Shown piece after piece: positions 22,994-28,832 of a stretch of DNA of 28,832 bases. Under the pieces are notes generated by a model that saw only the letters and a list, made by a program, of their open reading frames with translations, did no database searches and was not told where the DNA came from. The position numbers and the translations under genes were made by a program. The first letter of the stretch is position 1. Every line of letters begins with the position of its first letter. This stretch comes from Clostridiales bacterium (GTDB lineage: Bacteria; Bacillota; Clostridia; Oscillospirales; Oscillospiraceae). The stretch spans positions 1 through 28,832 of the forward strand of contig SFLD01000047.1 of NCBI GenBank assembly GCA_004553545.1. The letters are read 5' to 3'.

Positions 22994-23299
22994 TCATCGG
23001 ACTCTCGCGGGCTCAAGGCTCCTGCCGCTATTCAGTTGTCCCATAATCAGCAGGACCGCCAGAATGATCAGGGCGGCCAGGCGGATCAGGCCCAGAATGC
23101 CCAGAAGGCTGATAATGGCGATGGCGATAACGGCAACAAAAATGGACACCACTACGGTGTCCAGAGCGAGGGCGATGGTATTGGCAGACTGCGCGCTGGT
23201 GCTGCGGGTCTCGGCGCAGGCGGAAGCAGCCTCTGCCCGGTCGGCAGACGCAGAGCAAGCGTTCATGGACTTGTTGGTATAAGTGGAAGTGAACATCAT
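22994..23299 (-). CDS. small membrane protein of unknown function
   Basis: This 101-aa protein has a hydrophilic N-terminal half rich in Ala, Ser and Cys (NACSASADRAEAASACAE) with no lipobox. A long hydrophobic stretch at about 42-88 should form two membrane helices (LDTVVVSIFVAVIAIAIISL and LIRLAALIILAVLLIM). It ends with basic SGRSLEPARVR. ATG 23299 has GGAG at 10 nt; a second Met follows directly. One of the best promoters in the window lies upstream and a strong terminator follows, so it is probably well expressed on its own. It is next to livK but separated by the terminator. No family recognised. Confidence 0.75.
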   Translation of the reverse strand: MMFTSTYTNKSMNACSASADRAEAASACAETRSTSAQSANTIALALDTVVVSIFVAVIAIAIISLLGILGLIRLAALIILAVLLIMGQLNSGRSLEPARVR

Positions 23300-23331
23300 T
23301 GCCCTTGGCTCCTTTCGTTCTGATGTTACGC

Positions 23332-23360
23332 ATTTTAAACCGTGAAAGCGAAAATGTCAA
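23332..23360 (-). promoter_or_regulatory. strong promoter of the small membrane protein gene
   Basis: Minus-strand consensus -35 TTGACA (23355-23360), 17-nt spacer, -10 TAAAAT (23332-23337). The leader is about 25 nt. Confidence 0.85.
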
Positions 23361-23435
23361 GCATGGTTTTGGAAAGAAAGCAAAAAAATTGACGAGGGAT
23401 TTTGTGCAGGGTGAATAAAGATGCCGGAAGGAGGG

Positions 23436-23479
23436 GAAAAACAGCCGTCCCCGCCCGGATCGCTCCCGGGCGGGGACGG
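23436..23479 (-). terminator. intrinsic terminator of the CarD-like gene
   Basis: CCGTCCCCGCCCGG (23445-23458) and CCGGGCGGGGACGG (23466-23479) form a 14-bp stem. On the minus strand it runs into TGTTTTT. It lies 55 nt after the stop. Confidence 0.85.
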
Positions 23480-23534
23480 TATATATTCTCATTCCGGATG
23501 CCGGGCCTTCCGCGCGGGAGTTCCATTTTGCGGC

Positions 23535-24041
23535 TCAGGCGTTGGCGGCCTTCCGGGCAAAGAGGAAGGCCGGCACCTGGTCATAGGGCAGGTCCAGGGC
23601 CGCCGCCAGCTCACCGAAGAGCAGCTGCTCCGCCTGACGGCCGTAGCGCTCGTCCACCATGCCGAGACGGCGGTTGTGCTTCTCTGCCTGGCGGCGCTTG
23701 GCCTGGATGGACATGGCCAGCTCCAGAAGGTCCCGGCTGGAGCCGGACTGCAGGATGCTCTGGTAGTGCTGGGTCAGGAGCTGGATGGTCCGGGCGCGGT
23801 GCTCCTCCGGCTGGATCTGGGGCACCTCCTCGGCCAGAGCCCGGGCCTCCGCCGCGCTCATCACCGGGCGCATGGAGACCTTGCCCCCCTCCACCGGGGT
23901 GTAGATGACCCCGTCCTGATAGAGAGGCTTGAGCTGGTAGTACTGCCTGCCGCTGCGGTCCATGGGGTCCGGCGTGCCGAAGCCCTCCACCCGGCAGACC
24001 CCCGTTGTGCCGTAGACCACCAGTTCCCCAACCTGATACAT
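23535..24041 (-). CDS. CarD/CdnL-family RNA polymerase-binding regulator
   Basis: This 168-aa protein has the CarD/CdnL layout. An N-terminal Tudor-like domain (MYQVGELVVYGTTGVCRVEGF, then YYQLKPLYQDGVIYTPVE), which contacts the RNA polymerase beta subunit, is followed by a helical DNA-binding domain (about 65-160, including SSRDLLELAMSIQAKRRQAE and LFGELAAALDLP). CdnL proteins stabilise the open complex at promoters, above all those of rRNA; in Firmicutes their role is less well known. ATG 24041 has GGGAG at 8 nt. It has its own promoter and terminator. The length is usual. Confidence 0.9.
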   Translation of the reverse strand: MYQVGELVVYGTTGVCRVEGFGTPDPMDRSGRQYYQLKPLYQDGVIYTPVEGGKVSMRPVMSAAEARALAEEVPQIQPEEHRARTIQLLTQHYQSILQSGSSRDLLELAMSIQAKRRQAEKHNRRLGMVDERYGRQAEQLLFGELAAALDLPYDQVPAFLFARKAANA

Positions 24042-24118
24042 CGCTTGCTCCCTTCTCCGTCCGTGCCTGCCCCGGATCGGAGAGACCGGGACAGGAAATT
24101 TCTCATACCGTATGACCC

Positions 24119-24147
24119 AGTATACACCTCTTTTTCGGAAAATGTAA
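24119..24147 (-). promoter_or_regulatory. promoter of the CarD-like gene
   Basis: Minus-strand -35 TTACAT (24142-24147), 17-nt spacer, -10 TATACT (24119-24124). Confidence 0.75.
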
Positions 24148-24220
24148 GTCCAAAATCGAAAATTCCGCCGATTTGGTGGAAAAAACCGAAAGTTTCCCCT
24201 TCCCTGACGTTGAAAACCGC

Positions 24221-24253
24221 AAGAAAAGCGGACCTCCCATCCGGGAGGTCCGC
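24221..24253 (-). terminator. intrinsic terminator of the NSS transporter gene
   Basis: GCGGACCTCCC and GGGAGGTCCGC form an 11-bp stem with loop ATCC-type (24239-24242). On the minus strand TTTTCTT follows. Confidence 0.85.
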
Positions 24254-24268
24254 CGGCACGCGGGGGAC

Positions 24269-25744
24269 TCAGCGCTTCACCTTTTCGTCGGCGTTGCAGC
24301 CGGTGTCGCGGTCACGAAGGAAGGCAAAGTACACGATGGCGCAGACGGCGATGAGGGCGTAGGCAAAAACCACCACGGCGATGTTGCCCGCCTCGATCTC
24401 GCCCGCAAGGCCGCCGATCTCCACGATGACGATGAGGAGGGGCGTAATGTAGCGGATCATGACGGCATAGGTCTTCTCCAGCCAGGGGGCCATTTGGCAG
24501 CCCTCGTCCTCCATCTCCCGGATGGCCTGCCTGGGCTTGATGAGCCAGCCCACCGCCACGCAGGAGAAGAAGGCGCAGACGGGCATGAGAACGGTGTTGG
24601 TGACTTCGTCGAAGAAGGTCAGCCAGTCCAGTCCGAAGAGGGCGGGGCCGCTCTCTTCCAGGATGGCAACATGGCCGAGAGAGATGCCGATGGGGATGGA
24701 CACCAGGAAGCAGACCCCCGCCACGATGAGGGCGGAGACCTTCCGGCTGGCCCGGAACTTCTGGATGACGAACTGGGTGGCCACCTCGATGAGGGACATG
24801 ACGGAGGTGATGGCGGCGATGACCACCATGAGGAAGAAGGCGAAGCTCACGATCTTGCCCACGAAGCCCATGGAGTCAAAGACCTGGGGCAGGATGATGA
24901 AGATGAGGCCGACGCCCCGGCTGCTGTTGAGGAGGCTTGGGTCAAAGTGGGCCACGGCGGGGAAGATGGCCAGGCCCGCCAGCAGGGCCACCACCGTGTC
25001 AAAGAGGCAGATCATCACCGTGGAGTTCACGATGTTGATGCCCTTGCCGGTGTAGGAGCCGTAGGTGATCATGATGCCCATGCCCAGGGACAGGGAGAAG
25101 AAGGCCTGGCTCATGGCCGCCAGCACGCTCTTGAAGGTGATGACGGAGAAGTCCGGCTTCAGGTAGAAGGCGAGACCCTCGCGGACGCCCTCGCCCAGGG
25201 TCAGAGAGTAGATGGCCACGCCCACCACGATGAGGAAGAGGATGGGCATCAGCACCTTGGACATCCGCTCGATGCCCTCCTCCACGCCGCAGGCGATGAT
25301 GATGGCGGCGATGGCCACGAAGATGGCGGTGTAGAGGATGACCTCCCCGGTGTTGACGGAGAAGCTGGCCAGGATCCCGGCGTTGCCGGCGAAGGAGTTC
25401 ACGGCGAACTTGGTGGTCCAGCCGCCCAGCACCGCGTAGTAGCAGGTGATGAAGGTGGGGATCAGGATGGCGACCAGACCGCACCAGCCCAGGTTCTTGC
25501 TGACCTTCTTATAGGCGGTGATGGGGTTCGCCGCGGCCCGGCGGCCCAGGTAGATCTCGCTGAGCATCGTTACAAAGCCGATGAAGATGACGCAGGCTAC
25601 ATACAGCAGAACGAAGGCGGCGCCGCCGTTCTGAGAGGTCTTATAGGGGAAGGCCCAAATGTTGCCGAGGCCCACGGCGCTGCCCGCCGCCGCCAGGACG
25701 AAGCCCAGGCTGCTGGCGAAGCCCACTGTCTTTTTCGTTTCCAT
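24269..25744 (-). CDS. sodium-dependent transporter of the NSS (SNF) family
   Basis: This 491-aa integral membrane protein has 11-12 hydrophobic helices and matches the LeuT/MhsT family, which imports amino acids together with Na+. The first unwound helix is plain: FVLAAAGSAVGLGNIWAFPY followed by NGGAAFVLLY. MLSEIYLGRR and a late FFSLSLGMGIMITYGSY segment (helix 6, substrate and sodium site) are also typical. The C-terminal tail ends in charged residues (RDRDTGCNADEKVKR). ATG 25744 has AAAGG at about 8 nt. It is divergent from a LysR-type regulator with overlapping promoters, so that regulator probably controls it. The substrate is not evident; an amino acid such as Trp, Tyr or Met is usual in bacteria. 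Confidence 0.95.
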   Translation of the reverse strand: METKKTVGFASSLGFVLAAAGSAVGLGNIWAFPYKTSQNGGAAFVLLYVACVIFIGFVTMLSEIYLGRRAAANPITAYKKVSKNLGWCGLVAILIPTFITCYYAVLGGWTTKFAVNSFAGNAGILASFSVNTGEVILYTAIFVAIAAIIIACGVEEGIERMSKVLMPILFLIVVGVAIYSLTLGEGVREGLAFYLKPDFSVITFKSVLAAMSQAFFSLSLGMGIMITYGSYTGKGINIVNSTVMICLFDTVVALLAGLAIFPAVAHFDPSLLNSSRGVGLIFIILPQVFDSMGFVGKIVSFAFFLMVVIAAITSVMSLIEVATQFVIQKFRASRKVSALIVAGVCFLVSIPIGISLGHVAILEESGPALFGLDWLTFFDEVTNTVLMPVCAFFSCVAVGWLIKPRQAIREMEDEGCQMAPWLEKTYAVMIRYITPLLIVIVEIGGLAGEIEAGNIAVVVFAYALIAVCAIVYFAFLRDRDTGCNADEKVKR

Positions 25745-25785
25745 AGGGATGCACCTTTCTTCCGTTTCTTTCTTTCAAACCCATT

Positions 25786-25810
25786 TTATTTGCGTCGAAA
25801 TTATTTGCGT
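25786..25810. repeat. 10-bp direct repeat in the NSS leader
   Basis: TTATTTGCGT occurs at 25786-25795 and again at 25801-25810, 15 bp apart from start to start. It lies just after the NSS transcription start region and shares GCGT with the LysR-type box at 25832-25844. Possible additional regulator sites. Confidence 0.55.
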
Positions 25811-25816
25811 AAGGGT

Positions 25817-25845
25817 AGTATAAATCTTCCCTTGCAATGCGTAAA
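25817..25845 (-). promoter_or_regulatory. promoter of the NSS transporter gene
   Basis: Minus-strand -35 TTTACG (25840-25845), 17-nt spacer, -10 TATACT (25817-25822). Leader about 65 nt. Confidence 0.75.
25832..25844. promoter_or_regulatory. candidate LysR-type operator shared by both promoters
   Basis: TTGCAATGCGTAA has the LysR-family T-N11-A form with dyad TTGC-N5-GTAA. It covers the -35 of the LysR gene fully and most of the -35 of the NSS gene, so a bound regulator could act on both promoters. Confidence 0.6.
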
Positions 25846-25860
25846 GCGACGGATTATAAT
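25832..25860 (+). promoter_or_regulatory. promoter of the LysR-type gene
   Basis: -35 TTGCAA (25832-25837), 17-nt spacer, consensus -10 TATAAT (25855-25860). It overlaps the divergent NSS promoter in the -35 region. Confidence 0.75.
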
Positions 25861-25922
25861 GTATCCATGAGAAAGTGTCATAGTTCCTTCCCTGGAAGGG
25901 ACTGGCGGAAAGAGAGAGCGGG

Positions 25923-26843
25923 ATGGAGAGTAAGAAGCTGGAAGCCCTGATGATGTCGGTGGACCTGGGGAGCTTCACCCGGGCGGCGGAGGTCCTGGGC
26001 TACACCCAGTCGGGCCTTACGCATATGATGAACAGTCTCGAAAAGGAGATCGGCGTCCCCCTGCTGGAGCGGGGCCGGGGCGGCGTCCGCCTGACGCCGG
26101 AGGGCGAGCGGGTGGCCCCCGCCATCCGGGACTTCCTGGACTCCGCCTCCCGGCTGGACGCAGCCCTCACCCAGGCCGGGGATGTCCGGCGGGAGGCCAT
26201 CCGGGTGGGGACCTACGCCAGCATGGGCGTCCACTGGCTGCCGGGCATCATCCGCCGCTTCCGGGAGGAATGTCCCGAAGCCAGCGTGGAGATGCGGGTC
26301 ACCAACCACATCGCCGAGGCATACGCCGCCCTCCTTCAGGGGAAACTGGACCTGATCTTCGCCAGCCGCCAGGAGCCCGGGGACTACCAGTGGATCTCCC
26401 TCTGGCAGGACCCCATGTTCGCCGTCCTCCCGCCGGAGGACCCCCACCGGGGCCGCTTCCCCTTGGGGGATTTCCAGGGCCTGGACTTCATCATGCCCTA
26501 CCAGGGCTTTGATCTGGACATCATGCGCATCTTCCGGGCCGCCGGGGTCCAGCCCAACGTCCAGCCCTCGGTGGTGGATGACCTCACCGTCATCAGCATG
26601 GTCCGCCACGGCCTGGGCGTCAGCATGATGACGGAGATGACCCTCCGGGGCTACACCCAGCAGGTCCTGACCCTGCCGGTGGCCCCCGCCGCGTCCCGGG
26701 AGCTGGGCATCGCCCTCCGGCCCCACTGCGCCAATCCCGCCCTCCGCCGCCGCTTCATCGACTGCGCCCGCCGGGTGGTCCGGGAAATGACCGGGGAAAA
26801 TGATGCAAATGCCACTGACATTTCCGCCCCGGCTGCGCTATAA
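25923..26843 (+). CDS. LysR-family transcriptional regulator
   Basis: This 306-aa regulator has the usual length. The N-terminal winged helix (residues 1-60) contains SFTRAAEVLGYTQSGLTHMMNSLEKEIGVPLLER. The linker helix and a type 2 periplasmic-binding-like effector domain follow (about 90-295, with the YQWISLWQDPMFAVLPP strand and MVRHGLGVSMMTEM near 225). The natural partner is the divergent NSS transporter, so the effector may be the transported amino acid. ATG 25923 has only a weak purine-rich AGAGAGAG upstream. The last codons hold the promoter of the next gene: the stop TAA lies within its -10. Confidence 0.95.
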   Translation: MESKKLEALMMSVDLGSFTRAAEVLGYTQSGLTHMMNSLEKEIGVPLLERGRGGVRLTPEGERVAPAIRDFLDSASRLDAALTQAGDVRREAIRVGTYASMGVHWLPGIIRRFREECPEASVEMRVTNHIAEAYAALLQGKLDLIFASRQEPGDYQWISLWQDPMFAVLPPEDPHRGRFPLGDFQGLDFIMPYQGFDLDIMRIFRAAGVQPNVQPSVVDDLTVISMVRHGLGVSMMTEMTLRGYTQQVLTLPVAPAASRELGIALRPHCANPALRRRFIDCARRVVREMTGENDANATDISAPAAL

Positions 26844-26844
26844 T
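26815..26844 (+). promoter_or_regulatory. promoter of the DUF2156-GNAT gene
   Basis: -35 CTGACA (26815-26820), 18-nt spacer, consensus -10 TATAAT (26839-26844), embedded in the end of the LysR gene. Confidence 0.7.
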
Positions 26845-26903
26845 GACACATTACCACCTTGGGGCCCTGCCCCGATCATCACCAAAAGGAAAAGGATCAC
26901 TGT

Positions 26904-28307
26904 ATGCTGCAATGGAAAAGCGTGAGCCGGGAGGACCTCCCGGCCCTGCACCGATACTATGAGAGCTGTCCCTACCGCCTCTGCGAGTACGCCGCCCTGA
27001 CGAAGTTCATGTGGCGGGGCCACCTGCACCCCTCCTGGACGGAGGCCGCCGGCTGCCTCCTCATCCGCAATGACATCGACGGCGAGCAGGTCTACGACTA
27101 TCCTGTCCCCGGCCCGGAGGGGGACGAGGACGCCGCCCTCACCGCCATCGAGATGGACTGCGTGGACCGGGGCGCCGCCCCCGTCATCTCTGTGGTGCCG
27201 GAGGAGAAGGCTGCCGCCCTCCTGCGCCGCTACCCCTACGTCTCCGTCAGCAACGTCCGCACCTGGAAGGATTACCTCTACCGGGCGGAGGACCTGCAGA
27301 ACTTCGCCGGCCGCCGCTACTCCGGCCAGCGCAACCACATCAAGAAGTTCCGTGCCGCCTTCCCCCAGGCGGAGTTCCGCCGGCTGGGGGCGGAGGACGC
27401 CCCCCTCATCGAGCGCTTCTGGCAGGATTACGCCGGGGAGTTCGGCAAGGCCGACGATCCCCGGGCCGTCAACGAGCTGAAAAGCGCCCAGGAGATGCTG
27501 ACCCTGGCCGGGGAGCCCTGGCTCCTCTGCGGCGGCATGTTCGCGGATGGCCGCCTCCTATCCCTGTCCCTCGCGGAGCGCTGCGGCGAGACCCTCATCA
27601 TCCACATCGAGAAGGCCCTCTACTCCTGCCCTGGCGTCTATCCCGCCACCGTCCAGGCCTTTGCCCAGACCTTCGGCCAGGGCGCTGCCTGGATCAACCG
27701 GGAGGATGACGCCGCCGACCGGGGCCTCCGGACCTCCAAGCTCCAGTACGGCCCCGCGGAGCTGGGCAGCAAGTACCACTTCGCCCCCCGGAACGAGCTC
27801 ATCACCCACGTGAAGGCTATCCCGGAGCTGAAGACCGAGCGCCTGACTCTCACCGCCCTCCGGGAGGAGGACATCCCCGCCTACAACGCCCTGGTCCTGG
27901 ACACGGAGCGCAACCGCTGGTGGGGCTATGATGACGTGGGCGGCCTCACGGAGCCCATGACGGAGCGCAGCTTTTATGAGGTGGCGGAGCGGGACTTCGC
28001 CGCCCGCAGCGCCGTGAACTTCGCCCTCCGGCTGGACGGACAGTTCATCGGCGAGGCCGTCCTCTACCGCTTTGACTTCCGGGGCGGCGCGGAGCTGGGC
28101 TGCCGGGTGGCTCCCGCCTTCGCCGGCCACAGCTACGGCACCGAGGCCTTCGCCGCCGTGGCGGACTGGGCCCTCTACCGGGTCCACCTGACGAAGGTCG
28201 TGGCCAAGTGCTTCCGGGAGAACGAGGCGTCCCGAAAAATGCTCTCCGCCTCCATGCGCCCCGCCGGCGAGGACGAGACCTTCTACTACTTCGAGAAAAC
28301 CGTATAA
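26904..28307 (+). CDS. DUF2156-GNAT fusion protein
   Basis: This 467-aa cytoplasmic protein joins two acyl/aminoacyl-transferase-like modules. Residues about 1-290 resemble DUF2156, the domain related to the C-terminal part of phosphatidylglycerol lysyltransferase (MprF), with YCEY-like CEYAALTKFMWRG, RRYSGQRNHIKKFR and EMDCV segments. Residues about 305-467 are a RimJ/RimL-type GNAT (LKTERLTLTALREEDIPAYN, then CRVAPAFAGHSYGTEAFAAV as the acetyl-CoA loop, and VVAKCFRENEASRKML). No membrane helices are seen, so lipid aminoacylation is unlikely to need the MprF flippase part. Substrates are unknown. ATG 26904 with AAAGGA at 7 nt is the start; an in-frame upstream extension to 26859 lacks a ribosome site. 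Single gene. Confidence 0.85.
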   Translation: MLQWKSVSREDLPALHRYYESCPYRLCEYAALTKFMWRGHLHPSWTEAAGCLLIRNDIDGEQVYDYPVPGPEGDEDAALTAIEMDCVDRGAAPVISVVPEEKAAALLRRYPYVSVSNVRTWKDYLYRAEDLQNFAGRRYSGQRNHIKKFRAAFPQAEFRRLGAEDAPLIERFWQDYAGEFGKADDPRAVNELKSAQEMLTLAGEPWLLCGGMFADGRLLSLSLAERCGETLIIHIEKALYSCPGVYPATVQAFAQTFGQGAAWINREDDAADRGLRTSKLQYGPAELGSKYHFAPRNELITHVKAIPELKTERLTLTALREEDIPAYNALVLDTERNRWWGYDDVGGLTEPMTERSFYEVAERDFAARSAVNFALRLDGQFIGEAVLYRFDFRGGAELGCRVAPAFAGHSYGTEAFAAVADWALYRVHLTKVVAKCFRENEASRKMLSASMRPAGEDETFYYFEKTV

Positions 28308-28360
28308 ATAGGAAAACAAAAAGCAAGCCCCGCCGTTAGATGGGTGTTCATAAAACAGTC

Positions 28361-28395
28361 AATGGAGCGTATCGATACAGATACGCTCCATTTCT
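28361..28395 (+). terminator. hairpin after the DUF2156-GNAT gene
   Basis: AATGGAGCGTATC (28361-28373) and GATACGCTCCATT (28380-28392) form a perfect 13-bp stem, followed by TTCTC. It lies 54 nt after the stop. A weak T run. Confidence 0.65.
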
Positions 28396-28428
28396 CATGT
28401 CAACATACTATGTAATGGGGCGCAGCCC

Positions 28429-28477
28429 CTTGGCTCTCCCTTTGGGAGAGCTGTCACCGCAGGTGACTGAGAGGGTC
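28429..28477 (+). repeat. intergenic palindromic repeat, left copy
   Basis: The unit reads CTTGGCTCTCCC-TTT-GGGAGAGCTG, then GTCACC-GCA-GGTGAC, then TGAGAGGGTC. It is two stacked hairpins. The first part is shared in inverted orientation with the right copies at 28718-28757 and 28790-28829. This type of repeat is common between genes in Oscillospiraceae. Confidence 0.8.
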
Positions 28478-28696
28478 TTGCAGCCTTTTTCGAATGATAA
28501 GATCAATTTGTGTGCACACACCACGAAAATCTCCGTCGATATCCCGGTTGGAGAATCGCAAAATTTCCAACCCAAGAGCCATCAGGAATTGAGAACGTTC
28601 AGCATCATAAGCAAGCCCCTGAGGTTCGTAATGTTGAGAGCCATCCAATTCAATGACAAGTCTGGCCGAAGCGCAATAAAAGTCCACTTGGTATGG
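28454..28696 (-). pseudogene. truncated DUF559 (Vsr-like) endonuclease-domain ORF
   Basis: The minus strand encodes about 81 residues from PYQVDFYCASARLVIELDGSQHY to DPLSHLR. The VDFYC...LVIELDG...QHY core, GLEILRFSNRDI and a helical end are the hallmarks of DUF559, a small domain related to Vsr and other PD-(D/E)XK nucleases. A TGA (28697-28699) stops the frame directly before PYQ, so about 40 N-terminal residues including the first part of the fold are missing and no ribosome site is present. Its stop lies within the left repeat copy, which supplies the last residues. GC is lower than in the rest of the window. Probably a decayed gene; whether it came with the repeats is open. Confidence 0.7.
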
Positions 28697-28717
28697 TCAT
28701 TGTTTGCCCTCTCCGTC

Positions 28718-28757
28718 CTCGCTGCGCTCGGCCACCTCTCCCAAAGGGAGAGGCAAG
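28718..28757 (-). repeat. intergenic palindromic repeat, right copy 1
   Basis: 40 bp, CTCGCTGCGCTCGGCCACC then TCTCCC-AAA-GGGAGAGGCAAG. Identical to right copy 2 and an inverted relative of the left copy. The flanking GCCCTCTCCGTC matches the GAGAGGGT end of the left unit in inverse. Confidence 0.85.
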
Positions 28758-28789
28758 ATGCTTTCCCGGGTACTTCTCCCCTTCAGGCA

Positions 28790-28829
28790 CTCGCTGCGCT
28801 CGGCCACCTCTCCCAAAGGGAGAGGCAAG
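28790..28829 (-). repeat. intergenic palindromic repeat, right copy 2
   Basis: An exact 40-bp direct copy of 28718-28757, starting 72 bp further on. It runs to the end of the window. Confidence 0.85.
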
Positions 28830-28832
28830 GGA

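Noticed and set aside
23390..23418. plus-strand TTGACG-17-TGAATA promoter
   Set aside because: The -10 is poor and no plus-strand gene follows.

Overview
The window looks like a chromosomal segment of a high-GC gut-type Clostridia, most likely Oscillospiraceae (the Flavonifractor / Lawsonibacter / Dysosmobacter neighbourhood). This is inferred from very GC-rich coding DNA with AGGAGG-type ribosome binding sites, sigma-A promoters with TGC-TATAnT extended -10 elements, an NfnAB pair, a DUF5662 fusion, and CTCTCCC-TTT-GGGAGAG intergenic repeats with a DUF559 fragment at the right end. I see no phage, plasmid, CRISPR or rRNA signature. Species cannot be fixed from the sequence alone.

Layout. 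1-600: two tRNA-Ser genes on the minus strand diverge from a tRNA-Pro on the plus strand. 604-3333: a PcrA/UvrD helicase (minus). 3376-8281: a BlaI/BlaR1-type pair on its own promoter; the M56 peptidase partner is unusually long (1464 aa, about 1100 residues outside the membrane). 8272-9850: a ZnuA-like zinc-binding lipoprotein under a Fur-family 7-1-7 box, convergent with a CBS-domain protein. 9948-13116: a Crp/Fnr-type regulator, then nfnA-nfnB, the electron-bifurcating ferredoxin:NADP+ oxidoreductase. 13151-13677: a structured leader with an intrinsic terminator in front of a Gdx/SugE-type SMR exporter, a candidate guanidine riboswitch. 13676-15960: a minus-strand pair, a GNAT-GNAT-DUF5662 fusion followed by a coiled-coil lipoprotein. 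16066-17768: three small unassigned genes. 17834-22803: a complete minus-strand branched-chain amino-acid ABC operon, livK-livH-livM-livG-livF. 22944-24147: a small membrane protein and a CarD-like regulator. 24221-26843: a Na+-dependent NSS transporter divergent from a LysR regulator, with overlapping promoters and one candidate shared operator. 26904-28307: a DUF2156-GNAT fusion. 28361-28832: no intact gene, a truncated DUF559 endonuclease-like ORF between inverted repeat copies.

How the genes work together. The liv operon and the NSS transporter would import amino acids, and NfnAB would balance NADH, NADPH and ferredoxin as expected in an amino-acid-fermenting anaerobe. ZnuA and Gdx concern zinc uptake and guanidinium export. 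The most unusual items are the giant BlaR1-like sensor, the leader ahead of gdx, the divergent LysR/NSS control region, and the DUF559 fragment with transposon-like inverted repeats. No single clearly new multi-gene system stands out; most of the window is ordinary core genome.
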